Assembly: GCF_032854445.1 (NCBI RefSeq)
Contig: NW_027018318.1
Span: 1 to 42,740 of the forward strand
Origin: Liolophura sinensis
Lineage: Eukaryota > Mollusca > Polyplacophora > Chitonida > Chitonidae
Reading direction: 5' to 3'
Length of the DNA: 42,740 nucleotides
The translations under genes were made by a program, and so were the position numbers. Positions 1-11,982 of the stretch are shown here, piece by piece; positions within the stretch are counted from its first letter, which is position 1; every line of letters begins with the position of its first letter. Below the pieces are notes generated by a model. The model had not been told where the DNA came from and made no database searches. It saw only the letters and a program-made list of their open reading frames with translations.

Positions 1-2197
1 GATTATGACATCAATGATCATTCAATTGTCGCTACAGCCAAAAGTATTGGTCGGAGAGCAACGCGGATTGCACCATTCGATTTCTCGTCACAAAATACGT
101 CGGATTAGCCTCTTACTAGTAGCACTGGAACAGTTTTTCCACTTTTACATTTTTGCCTGGTCTTTTTGTTAATTGAAATCGGCTACACTGTACTCTGTAC
201 AATCGCGACTGGTCATTACTATATTCAACTTTTGTCTATATGTTATGTGCCCTTCGGTAGCCCAGAAGACCTGAAATCTTTGGGCCAAGCCATTTAACTC
301 ACCCAGCAATTGTCTTACTTCTAAGTGCAAGACAATCTCAATGTCTTTATCTACGTGTAGAAAAACCACACCATTTGTACATCAAAAACACAAGGTACTT
401 GATACAGTCTGCTGTAAAAAAGTACAACTAAACACTGACCCACATTTATACGGTGCCAAAAGATGCGGAATTGGGCCAGGCATCGGCAGCTGTTAAAAAA
501 ATTGCAAATATCCCTGGTTTCCATGGAGTAAGAGCCGTTGCTGGGCACGTGATTATGACATCAATGATCTTTGAATTGTCGCTACAGCCAAAAGTATTGG
601 TCGGACAGCAACGCGGTTTGTACCATTCGATTTGTCGTCACAAAATAGGTCGGATTAGCCTCTTACTAGTAGCACTGGAACAGTTTTTCCACTTTTGCAT
701 TTTTGCTTGGTCTTTTTGTTAATTGAAATCGGCTACACTGTACCCTGTACAATCGCGACTGGTCATTACTATATTCAACATTTGACTATAAGTTATGTGC
801 CCTTCGGTAGCCCAGAAGACCTAAAAATCTTTGGGCTAAGCCCATTTAACTCACCCAGCAATTGCCTTACTTCTAAGTGCAAGACAATCTCAATGTCTTT
901 ATCTACGTGTAATAAACCACACCATTTGTACATGAAAAACACAAGGTACTTGATACAGTCTGCTGTAAAAAGTACAACTTAACACTGACCCACTTCAGTA
1001 AGGTGCCAAAAGAAGCGGAATTGGGCCAGGCATCGGCAGCTGTTGAAAAATTGCAAATTTCCCTGGTTTCCATGGAGTAAGAGCCGTTGCTGTGCACGTG
1101 ATTATGACATAAATGATCATTCAATTGTCGCTACAGCCAAAAGTATTGGTCGGAAAGCAACGCGGAATGCACCATTCGATTTCTCGTCACAAAATACGTC
1201 GGATTAGCCTCTTACTAGTAGCACTGGAACAGTTTTTCAACTTTTGCATTTTTACCTGGTCTTTTTGTTAATTGAAACCGGCTACACTGTAGTCTGTACA
1301 ATCGCGACTGGTCATTACTATATTCAACTTTTGACTATAAGTTATGTGCCCTTCGGTAGCCCAGAAGACCTGAAATCTTTGGCCAAGCCCATTTAACTCA
1401 CCCAGCAAATGTCTTACTTCTAAGTCCAAGACAATCTCAATGTCTTTATCTACGTGTAGAAAAACCACACCATTTGTACATAAAAAACACAAGGTACTTG
1501 ATACAGTCTGCTGTAAAAAGCACAACTAAACACTGACCCACATTTATAAGGTGCCAATAGATGCGGAATTTGGCCAGGCATCGGCAGCTGTTGAAAAATT
1601 GCAAATATCCCTGGTTTCCATGGAGTAAGAGCCTTTGCTGGGCACGTGATTATGACATCAATGATCATTCAATTGTCGCTACAGCCAAAAGTATTGGTCG
1701 GAGAGCAACGCGGTTTGCACCATTCGATTTCTCGTCACAAAATACGTCGGATTAGCCTCTTACCAGCAGCACTGGAACAGTTTTTCCACTTTTCAATTTT
1801 TTGCCTCGTCATTTTTTTAATTGAGATCGGCTACACTGTACTCTGTACAATCGCGACTGGTCATTACTATATTCAACTTTTGACTATATGCTATGTGCCC
1901 TTCGGTAGCCCAGAAGAAGTCATATCTTTGGGCTAAGCCCATTTAACTCACCCAGCAATTGTCTTACTTCTAAGTCCAAGACAATCTCAATGTCTTTATC
2001 TACGTGTAGAAAAACCAGACCATTTGTACATAAAAAACACAAGGTGCTTGATACAGTCTGCTGTAAAAAGTACAACTGAACACTGACCCACTTCAGTAAG
2101 GTGCCAAAAGATGCGGAATTGAGCCAGGCATCGGCAGCTGTTGAAAAATTGCAAATTTCCCTGGTTTCCATGAAGTAAGAGCCGTTGGTGGGCACGT

Positions 2198-2651
2198 GAT
2201 TATGACATAAATGATCATTCAATTGTCGCTACAGCCAAAAGTATTGGTCGGAGAGCATCGCGGTTTGCACCATTCGATTTGTTCGATGTGTTCAGTTGTA
2301 ACAATAGCGACTGGTCATTACTATATTCAACTTTTGACTATAAGTAATGTGCCCTTAGGTAGCCCAGAAGACCTGAAATCTTTGGGCCAAGCCCATTTAA
2401 CTCACCCAGCAATTGTCTTACTTCTAAGTGCAAGACAATCTCAATGTCTTTATCTACGTGTAGAAAAACCACACCATTTGTACATAAAAAACACAAGGTA
2501 CTTGATACAGTCTGCTGTAAAAAGTACAACTAAACACTAACCCACATTTATAAGGTGCCAAAAGATGCGGAATTGGGCCAGGCATCGGCAGCTGTTAAAA
2601 AATTGCAAATATCCCTGGTTTCCATGGAGTAAGAGCCGTTGCTGGGGATGT
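2198..2651 (+). repeat. Rearranged short monomer (454 bp)
   Basis: This unit lacks about 95 bp net from phase ~83 to ~200. Canonical sequence runs to about 2281 and resumes near 2299-2301. Between them, TTCGAT (2282-2287) repeats the TTCGAT just upstream (2273-2278). It is followed by GTGTTCAGTTGTA (2288-2300), the exact reverse complement of sequence found in phases ~420-435 of many units. The insert therefore looks copied, partly from the opposite strand, rather than random. It is the only rearrangement of this kind I found among the left-arm units. Confidence 0.85.
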
Positions 2652-5600
2652 GATTATGACATCAATGATCATTCAATTGTCACTACAGCCAAAAGTATTG
2701 GTCGGAGAGCAACGCAATTTGCACCATTCGATTTGTCGCCACAAAATACGTCGGATTAGCCTCTTACCAGCAGCACTGGAACAATTTTTCCAATTTTGCA
2801 TTTTTGCCTGGTCTTTTTGTTAATTGAAATCGGCTACACTGTACTCTGTACAATCGCGACTGGTCATTACTATATTCAACATTTCACTATATGTTATGTG
2901 CCCTTCGGTAGCCCAGAAGACCTGAAAATCTTTGGGCCAAGCCCATTTAACTCACCCAGCAATTGTCTTACTTCTAAGTCGAAGACAATCTCAATGTCTT
3001 TATCTACGTGTAGAAAAACCACACCATTTGTACGTGAAAAACACAAGGTACTTGATACAGTCTGCTGTAAAAAGTACAACTGACCACAGACCCACATGAA
3101 TAAGGTGCCAAAGATGCGGAATTGAGCCAGGTATCGGCAGCTGTTGAAAAATTGCAAATTTCCCTGGTTTCCATGGGGTAAGAGCCGTTGCTATGCACGT
3201 GATTATGACATAAATGATCATTCAATTGTCACTACAGCCAAAAGTATTGGTCGGAGAGCAACGCGGTTTGCACCATTCGATTTGTCGTCACAAAATACGT
3301 CGGATTAGCCTCTTACCAGCAGCACTGGAACATTTTTCCAATTTTGCATTTTTACCTGGTCTTTTTGTTAATTGAAATCGGCTACACTGTACTATGTACC
3401 ATCGCGACTGGTCATTACTATATTCAACTTTTGACTATATGTTATGTGCCCTTCGGTAGCCCAGAAGACGTCAAATGTTTGGCTAAGCCATTTAACTCAC
3501 CCAGCAATTGCCTTACTTCTAAGTGCAAGACAATCTCAATGTCTTTATCTACGTGTAGAAAAACCACACCATTTGTACATGAAAAACACAAGGTACTTGA
3601 TACAGTCTGCTGTAAAAAGTACAACTGAACACTGACCCACTTCAGTAAGGTGCCAAAAGATGCGGAATTGAGCCAGGCATCGGCAGCTGTTAAAAAATTG
3701 CAAATTTCCCTGGTTTCCATGGAGTAAGAGCCATTGCTGGGCACGTGATTTAACATAAATGATCATTTAATTGTCACTACAGCCAAAAGTATTGGTCGGA
3801 GAGCAACGCGGTTTGCACCATTCGATTTCTCGTCACAAAATACGTCGGATTAGCCTCTTACCAGCAGCACTGGAAGAATTTTTCAATTTTGCATTTTTGC
3901 CTGGTCTTTTTGTTAATTGAAATCGGCTACACTGTACTCTGTACAATCGCGACTGGTCATTACTATATTCAACTTTTGACTATAAGTTATGTGCCCTTCG
4001 GTAGCCCAGATGACCTGAAATCTTTGGGCCAAGCCCATTTAACTCACCCAGCAATTGTCTTACTTCTAAGTCGAAGACAATCTCAATGTCTTTATCTACG
4101 TGCAGAAAAACCAGAATATTTGTACATAAAAAACACAAGGTACTTGATACAGTCTGCTGTAAAAAGTACAACTGACCACAGACCCACATGAATAAGGTGC
4201 CAAAAGATGCGGAATTGAGCCAGGCATCGGCAGCTGTTGAAAAATTGCCAATTTCCCTGGTTTCCATGGAGTAAGAGCCGTTGCTGGGCACGTGATTATG
4301 ACATAAAGGATCATTCAATTGTCACTACAGCCAAAAGTATTGGTCGGAGAGCAACGCGGTTTGCACCATTCGATTTGTCGTCACAAAATACGTCGGATTA
4401 GCCTCTTACCAGCAGCACTGGAACAGTTTTTCCAATTTTGCATTTTTGCCCGGTCTTTTTGTTAATTGAAATCGGCTACACTGTACTATGTACCATCGCG
4501 ACTGGTCATTACTATATTTAACTTTTGACTATATGTTATGTGCCCTTCGGTAGCCCAGAAGACGTCAAATGTTTGGGCTAAGCCCATTTAACTCACCCAG
4601 CAATTGCCTTACTTCTAAGTGCAAGACAATCTCAATGTCTTTATCTACGTGTAGAAAAACCAGACCATTTGTACATAAAAAACACAAGGTACTTGATACA
4701 GTCTGCTGTAAAATGTACAACTGAACACTGACCCACTTCAGTAAGGTGCCAAAAGATGCGGAATTGAGCCAGGCATCGGCAGCTGTTGAAAAATTGCAAA
4801 TTTCCCTGGTTTCCATGGAGTAAGAGCCGTTGCTGGGCACGTGATTATGACATCAATGATCAATGAATTGTCGCTACAGCCAAAAGTATTGGTCGGAGAT
4901 CAACGCGGTTTGCACCATTCGATTTCTCGTCACAAAGTACGTTGGATTAGCCTCTTTCCAGCAGCACTGGAACAGTTTTTCCATTTTGCATTTTTGCCTG
5001 GTCTTTTTGTTAACTGAAATCGGCTACACTGTACTCTGTAAAATCGCGACTGGTCATTACTATATTCAACTTTTGACTATAAGTTATGTGCCCTTCGGTA
5101 GCCCAGAAGACGTCAAATCTTTGGGCTAAGCCCATTTAACTCACCCAGCAATTGTATTAATTCTAAGTCCAAGACAATCTCAATGTCTTTATCTACGTGT
5201 AGAAAAACCAGACCATTTGTACGTGAAAAACACAAGGTACTTGATACAGTCTGCTGTAAAAAGTACAACTGAACACTGACCCATTTTAGTAAGGTGCCAA
5301 AAGATGCGGAATTGAGACAGGCATCGGCAGCTGTTGAAAAATTGCAAATTTCCCTGGTTTCCATGGAGTAAGAGCCGTTGGTGGGCACGTGATTATGACA
5401 TAAATGACCATTCAATTGTCACTACAGCCAAAAATATTGGTCGGAGAGCAACGCGGTTTGCACAATTCGATTTGTCGTCACAAAATACGTCGGATTAGCC
5501 TCTTACCAGCAGCACTGGAACAGCTTTTCCACTTTTGCATTTTTGCCTGGTCTTTTTGTTAATTGAAATCGGCTACACTGTACTCTGTACAATCGCGACT

Positions 5601-7775
5601 GGTCATTACTATATTCAACTTTTGACTATAAGTAATGTGCCCTTCGGTAGCCCAGATGACCTGAAATCTTTGGGCTAAGCCCATTTAACTCACCCAGCAA
5701 TTGCCTTACTTCTAAGTGCAAGACAATCTCAATGTCTTTATCTACGTGTAGAAAAACCACACCATTTGTACGTGAAAAACACAAGGTACTTGATACAGTC
5801 TGCTGTAAAAAGTACAACTGAACACTGACCCACTTCAGTAAGGTGCCAAAAGATGCGGAATTGAGCCAGGCATCGGCAGCTGTTGAAAAATTGCAAATAT
5901 CCCTGGTTTCCATGGAGTAAGAGCCGTTGCTGGGCACGTGATTATAAAATTAATGATCATTCAATTGTCACTACAGCCAAAAGTATTGGTCGGAGCTCAA
6001 CGCGGATTGCACCATTCGATTTCTTGTCACAAAATACGTCGGATTAGCCTCTTACCAGCAGCACTGGAACAGTTTTTCCACTTTTGCATTTTTGCCTGGT
6101 CTTTTTGTTAATTGAAATCGGCTACACTGTACTATGTACCATCACGACTGGTCATTATTATATTCAACTTTTGACTATAAGTTATGTGCCCTTCGGTAGC
6201 CCAGAAGACCTGAAATCTTTGGGCCAAGCCCATTTAACTCACCCAGCAATTGTCTTACTTCTAAGTGCAAGACAATCTCAATGTCTTTATCTACGTGTAG
6301 AAAAACCAGACCATTTGTACATAAAAAACACAAGGTACTTGATACAGTCTGCTGTAAAAAGTACAACTGACCACAGACCCACATTTATAATGTGCCAAAA
6401 GATGCGGAATTGGGCCAGGCATCGGCAGCTGTTAAAAAATTGCAAATATCCCTGGTTTCCATGGAGTAAGAGCCGTTGCTGGGCACGTGATTATGACATA
6501 AATGATCATTGAATTGTCGCTACAGGCAAAAGTATTGGTCGGAGAGCAACGCAGATTGCACCATTTGATTTCTCGTCACAAAATACGTCGGATTAGCCTC
6601 TTACCAGCAGCACTGGAACAGTTATTCCACTTTTGCATTTTTGCCTGGTCTTTTTGTTAATTGAAATCGGCTACACTGTACTCTGTACAATCGCGACTGG
6701 TCATTACTATATTCAACTTTTGACTATATGTTATGTGCCCTTTGGTAGCCCAGAAGACCTAAAAATCTTTGGGCTAAGCCCATTTAACTCACCCAGCAAT
6801 TGCCTTACTTCTAAGTGCAAGACAATCTCAATGTCTTTATCTACGTGTAGAAAAACCACACCATTTGTACGTGAAAAACACAAGGTACTTGATACAGTCT
6901 GCTGTAAAAAGTACAACTGACCACTGACCCACTTCAGTAAGGTGCCAAAAGATGCGGAATTGAGCCAGGTATCGGCAGCTGTTGAATAATTGCAAATTTC
7001 CCTGGTTTCCATGGAGTAAGAGCCGTTGCTGTGCACATGATTATGACATAAATTATCATTCAATTGTCACTACAGCCAAAAGTATTGGTCGGAGAACAAC
7101 GCTTTTTGCACCATTTGATTTGTCGTCACAAAATACGTCGGATTAGCCTCTTACCAGCAGCACTGGAACAATTTTTTCAATTTTGCATTTTTGCCTGGTC
7201 TTTTTGTTATTTGAAATCGGCTACACTGTACTCTGTACAATCGCGACTGGTCATTACTATATTCAACTTTTGACTATATGTTATGTGCCCTTCGGTAGCC
7301 CAGAAGAAGTCATATCTTTGGGCTAAGCCCATTTAACTCACCTAGCAATTGCCTTACTTCTAAGTCGAAGACAATCTCAATGTCTTTATCTACGTGAAGA
7401 AAAACCAGACCATTTGTACGTGAAAAACACAAGGTACTTGATACAGTCTGCTGTAAAAAGTACAACTGAACACTGACCCACATTTAAAAGGTGCCAAAAG
7501 ATGCGGAATTTAGCCAGGCATCGGCAGCTGTTAAAAAATTGCAAATATCCCTGGTTTCCATGGAGTAAGAGCCGTTGCTGGGCACGTGATTATGACATCA
7601 ATGATCAATGAATTGTCACTACAGCCACAAGTATTGGTCGGAGAGCAACGCGGTTTGCACCATTCGATTTCTCGCCACAAAATACGTCGGATTAGCCTCT
7701 TACCAGCAGCACTGGAACAGTTTTTCCACTTTTGCATTTTTACCTGGTCTTTTTGTTAATTGAAATCGGCTACAC

Positions 7776-9388
7776 CGTACTCTGTACAATCGCGACTGGT
7801 CATTACTATATCCAACTTTTGACTATAAGTTATGTGCCCTTCGGTAGCCCAGAAGACCTGAAATCTTTGGGCTAAGCCCATTTAACTCACCCAGCAATTG
7901 CCTTACTTCTAAGTGCAAGACAATCTCAATGTCTTTATCTACGTGTAGAAAAACCACACCATTTGTACCTGAAAAACACAAGGTACTTGATACAGTCTGC
8001 TGTAAAAAGTACAACGGAACACTGACCCACTTCAGTAAGGTGCCAAAAGATGCGGAATTGAGCCAGGCATCGCCAGCTGTTGAAAAATTGCAAATTTCCC
8101 TGGTTTCCATGGAGTAAGAGCCGTTGCTGGGCACGTGATTATGACATCAATGATCATTGAATTGTCGCTACAGCCAAAAGTATTGGTCGGAGAGCAACGC
8201 GGTTTGCACCATTCGATTTCTTGTCACAAAATACGTCGGATTAGCCTCTTACCAGCAGCACTGGAACAGTTTTTCCACTTTTGCATTTTTGCCTCGTCTT
8301 TTTGTTAATTGAAATCGGCTACACTGTACTCTGTACAATCGCGACTGGTCATTACTATATTCAACTTTTGACTATATGTTATGTGCCCTTCAGTAGCCCT
8401 GAAGCCTTAAAAATCTTTGGGCTAAGCCCATTTAACTCACCCAGCAATTGCCTTACTTCTAAGTGCAAGACAATCTCAAAGTCTTTATCTACGTGTAGAA
8501 AAACCACACCATTTGTACGTGAAAAACACAAGGTACTTGATACAGTCTGCTGTAAAAAGTACAACTGACCACAGACCCACATTTATAAGGTGCCAAAAGA
8601 TGCGGAATTGAGCCAGGTATCGGCAGCTGATGAATAATTGCAAATTTCCCTGGTTTCCATGGAGTAAGAGCCGTTGCTGTGCACATGACTATGACATAAA
8701 TGATCATTCAATTGTCACTACAGCCAAAAGTATTGGTCGGAGAACAACGCGGTTTGCACCATTCGATTTGTCGTCACAAAATACGTCGGATTAGCCTCTT
8801 ACCAGCAGCACTGGAACAATTTTTTCAATTTTGCATTTTTGCCTGGTCTTTTTGTTATTTGAAATCGGCTACACTGTACTATGTACAATTGCGACTGGTC
8901 ATTACTATATTCAACTTTTGACTATATGTTATGTGCCCTTCGGTAGCCCAGAAGAAGTCATATCTTTGGGCTAAGCCCAATTAACTCACCCAGCAATTGC
9001 CTTACTTCTAAGTCGAAGACAATCTCAATGTCTTTATCTACGTGAAGAACTACCACACCATTTGCACGTGAAAAACACAAGGTACTTGATACAGTCTGCT
9101 GTAAAAAGTACAACTAAACACTGACCCACATTTATAAGGTGCCAAAAGATGCGGAGTTGAGCCAGGCATCGGCAGCTGTTGAAAAATTGCAAATATCCCT
9201 GGTTTCCATGGAGTAAGAGCCGTTGCTGTGCACGTGATTATGACATAAATGATCATTGAATTGTCGCTACAGGCAAAAGTTTTGGTCGGAGAGCAACGCG
9301 GTTTGCACCATTCGATTTCTCGTCACAAAATACGTCGGATTAGCCTCTTACCAGCAGCACTGGAACAGTTTTTCCACTTTTGCATTTT
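7776..9388 (+). repeat. Left-arm higher-order block, copy 1
   Basis: This ~1.6-kb block of about three units recurs at 11621-13233, exactly 3845 bp (7 units) downstream. Private shared variants include TTCTTGTCAC (near 8217), AGCCCTGAAGCC (near 8395), GACTATGAC at a unit start (8687), CGTGAAGAACTACC (9041) and AAAAGTTTTGG (near 9274). By eye I noticed only six to seven differences between copies 1 and 2, against many between neighbouring units. This is the signature of block duplication by unequal exchange. Confidence 0.85.
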
Positions 9389-11442
9389 TGCCTGGTCTTT
9401 TTGTTGATTGAAATCGGCTACAGTGTACTCTGTACAATCGCGACTGGTCATTACTATATCCAACTTTTGACTATAAGTTATGTGCCCTTCGGTAGCCCAG
9501 AAGACCTGAAATCTTTGGGCTAAGCCCATTTAACTCACCCAGCAATTGCCTTACTTCTAAGTGCAAGACAATCTCAATGTCTTTATCTACGTGTAGAAAA
9601 ACCACACCATTTGTACGTGAAAAACACAAGGTACTTGATACAGTCTGCTGTAAAAAGTACAACTGACCACAGGCCCACATTTATAAGGTGCCAAAAGATG
9701 CGGAATTGAGTCAGGTATCGGCAGCTGTTGAATAATTGTAAATTTCCCTGGTTTCCATGGAGTAAGAGCCGTTGCTGTGCACATGATTATGACATAAATG
9801 ATCATTCAATTGTCACTACAGCCAAAAGTATTGGTCGGAGAACAACGCGGTTTGCACCATTCGATTTGTCGTCACAAAATACGTCGGATTAGCCTCTTAC
9901 CAGCAGCACTGGAACAATTTTTTCAATTTTGCATTTTTGCCTGGTCTTTTTGTTATTTGAAATCGGCTACACTGTACTATGTACAATCGCGACTGGTCAT
10001 TACTATATTCAACTTTTGACTATATGTTATGTGCCCTTCGGTAGCCCAGAAGAAGTCATATCTTTGGGCTAAGCCCATTTAACTCACCCAGCAATTGCCT
10101 TACTTCTAAGTGCAAGACAATCTCAAAGTCTTTATCTAGGTGTAGAAAAACCACACCATTTGTACCTGAAAAAAACAAGGTACTTGATACAGTCTGCTGT
10201 AAAAAGTACAACTGAACACTGACCCACTTCAGTAAGGTGCCAAAAGATGCTGAATTGAGCCAGGCATCGGCAGCTGTTGAAAAATTGCAAATTTCCCTGG
10301 TTTCCATGGAGTAAGAGCCGTTGCTGGGCATGTGATTATGACATAAATGATCATTCAATTGTCGCTACAGATAAAAGTATTGGTCAGAGAGGAACGAGGT
10401 TTGCACCGTTCGATTTCTCGTCACAAAATACGTCGGATTAGCCTCTTACCAGCAGCACTGGAACAGTTTTTCCACTTTTGCATTTTTGCCTGGTCTTTTT
10501 GTTAATTGAAATCGGCTACACTGTACTATGTACCATCAAGACTGGTCATTACTATATTCAACTTTTGACTATATGTTATGTGCCCTTCGGTAGCCCAGAA
10601 GACGTCAAATCTTTCGGCTAAGCCCATTTAACTCACCCAGCAATTGTCTTAATTCTAAGTCGAAGACAATCTCAATGTCTTTATCTACGTGTAGAAAAAC
10701 CACACCATTTGTACGTGAAAAACACAAGGTACTTGATACAGTCTGCTGTAAAAAGTACAACTGAACACTGACCCATTTCAGTAAGGTGCCAAAAGATGCG
10801 GAATTGAGCCAGGGATCGGCAGCTGTTGAAAAATTGCAAATTTCCCTGGTTTCCATGGAGTAAGAGCCGTTGGTGGGCACGTGATTATGACATAAATGAC
10901 CATTCAATTGTCACTACAGCCAAAAATATTGGTCGGAGAGCAACGCAATTTGCACAATTCGATTTGTCGTCACAAAATACGTCGGATTAGCCTCTTACCA
11001 GCAGCACTGGAACAGCTTTTCCACTTTTGCATTTTTGCCTGGTCTTTTTGTTAATTGAAATCGGCTACACTGTACTCTGTACAATCGCGACTGGTCATTA
11101 CTATATTCAACTTTTGACTATATGTTATGTGCCCTTCGGTAGCCCAGAAGACCTAAAAATCCTTGGGCTAAGCCCATTTAACTCACCCAGCAATTGCCTT
11201 ACTTCTAAGTGCAAGACAATCTCATTGTCTTTATCTACGTGTAGAAAAACCAGACCATTTGTACGTGAAAAACACAAGGTACTTGATACAGTCTGCTGTA
11301 AAAAGTACAACTGACCACAGACCCACATTAATAAGGTGCCAAAAGATGCGGAATTCAGCCAGGCATCGGCAGCAGTTGAAAAATTGCAAATTTCCCTGGT
11401 TTCCATGGAGTAAGAGCCGTTGCTGGGCACGTGATTATGACA

Positions 11443-11456
11443 TCAATGATCATTGA
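11443..11456. other. 14-bp perfect palindrome in monomer
   Basis: TCAATGATCATTGA reads the same on both strands. The full 14 bp occurs in a subset of units, for example at 8147-8160. Most other units keep only the inner AATGATCATT because the neighbouring base is A (CATAAATG form) or the right flank is TTCAATTG. It could act as a dyad for a dimeric protein, but nothing in the sequence shows that it does. Confidence 0.7.
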
Positions 11457-11620
11457 ATTGTCGCTACAGCCAAAAGTATTGGTCGGAGAGCAACACGGTT
11501 TGCACCATTCGATTTCTCGTCACAAAATACGTCGGATTAGCCTCTTACCAGCAGCACTGGAACAGTTTTTCCACTTTTGCATTTTTGCCTGGTCTTTTTG
11601 TTAATTGAAATCGGCTACAC

Positions 11621-11633
11621 TGTACTCTGTACA
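11621..11633. other. Short inverted repeat TGTAC-TCT-GTACA
   Basis: A 5-bp stem with a 3-nt loop. Many units carry it intact. Others have the form GTACTATGTAC, which shortens the stem to 4 bp. It is too short to be a stable hairpin in duplex DNA and is recorded as a phase landmark. Confidence 0.6.
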
Positions 11634-11712
11634 ATCGCGACTGGTCATTACTATATCCAACTTTTGACTATAAGTTATGTGCCCTTCGGTAGCCCAGAAG
11701 ACCTGAAATCTT

Positions 11713-11725
11713 TGGGCTAAGCCCA
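11713..11725. other. Inverted repeat TGGGCT-A-AGCCCA within variable module M1
   Basis: Six bases either side of a single central A are complementary. Units of the GGGCCAAG form lose one pair of this symmetry. The element sits at the 3' edge of module M1, where units switch between discrete sequence forms. Confidence 0.6.
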
Positions 11726-11835
11726 TTTAACTCACCCAGCAATTGCCTTACTTCTAAGTGCAAGACAATCTCAATGTCTTTATCTACGTGTAGAAAAACC
11801 ACACCATTTGTACCTGAAAAACACAAGGTACTTGA

Positions 11836-11849
11836 TACAGTCTGCTGTA
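11836..11849. other. Inverted repeat TACAG-TCTG-CTGTA, the element at the array inversion
   Basis: A 5-bp stem with a 4-nt loop present in nearly all units. The right arm begins exactly with the reverse complement of this element (19628-19641), and the matching copy in the last left unit is at 19521-19534. It is therefore the innermost paired sequence of the two inverted arms. Confidence 0.7.
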
Positions 11850-11976
11850 AAAAGTACAACTGAACACTGACCCACCTCAGTAAGGTGCCAAAAGATGCGG
11901 AATTGAGCCAGGCATCGCCAGCTGTTGAAAAATTGCAAATTTCCCTGGTTTCCATGGAGTAAGAGCCGTTGCTGGG

Positions 11977-11982
11977 CACGTG
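11977..11982. other. CACGTG hexamer at unit boundary
   Basis: CACGTG (E-box or G-box core) occurs once per unit in most units, just before phase 1. Common variants are CACATG (for example 7034-7039), consistent with C-to-T change at the CpG, and CACCTG followed by CAG in the PstI-type units of the right arm. Binding by a bHLH or bZIP factor is possible, but nothing in the sequence shows it. Confidence 0.5.

Larger units (their letters stand above)
11433..11981 (+). repeat. Representative 549-bp monomer
   Basis: This is a clean full-length unit chosen as a reference for phase. Landmarks in order: a 14-bp palindrome at 11443-11456; a 5-bp stem with 3-nt loop at 11621-11633; the variable module M1 at 11696-11723; a 13-nt inverted repeat at 11713-11725; a 5-bp stem with 4-nt loop at 11836-11849; the variable module M2 at 11862-11885; a PvuII site CAGCTG at 11919-11924; an NcoI site CCATGG at 11952-11957; and CACGTG at 11977-11982 spanning the boundary with the next unit. 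I see no internal subrepeat, transposon terminus, tRNA fold or poly-A tail that would reveal the origin of the monomer. Confidence 0.93.

Noticed and set aside
6084-6512. Open reading frames of 60-144 codons throughout, the longest at 6084-6512 (+) and 32972-33406 (-)
   Set aside because: They are the same few frames of one repeated monomer, present on both strands at once, disrupted by single-base indels in many units, without conserved amino-acid choice, and matching no family I recognise. The hydrophobic start of one frame is not enough to call a membrane protein.
11506-11520. Possible RNA polymerase III B-box (GWTCRANNC) in CATTCGATTTCTCG
   Set aside because: Two mismatches to the consensus in most units and no A-box at a suitable distance upstream; no tRNA-like fold.
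11828-11865. Resemblance of TTGATACAGTCTGCTGTA to the spliced-leader exon of kinetoplastids, whose genes also lie in tandem arrays
   Set aside because: Only the TTGATACAGT stretch and a short hairpin agree. The conserved exon 5' end is missing, no convincing Sm site follows, and a poly-T terminator is not in the right place. Likely chance.
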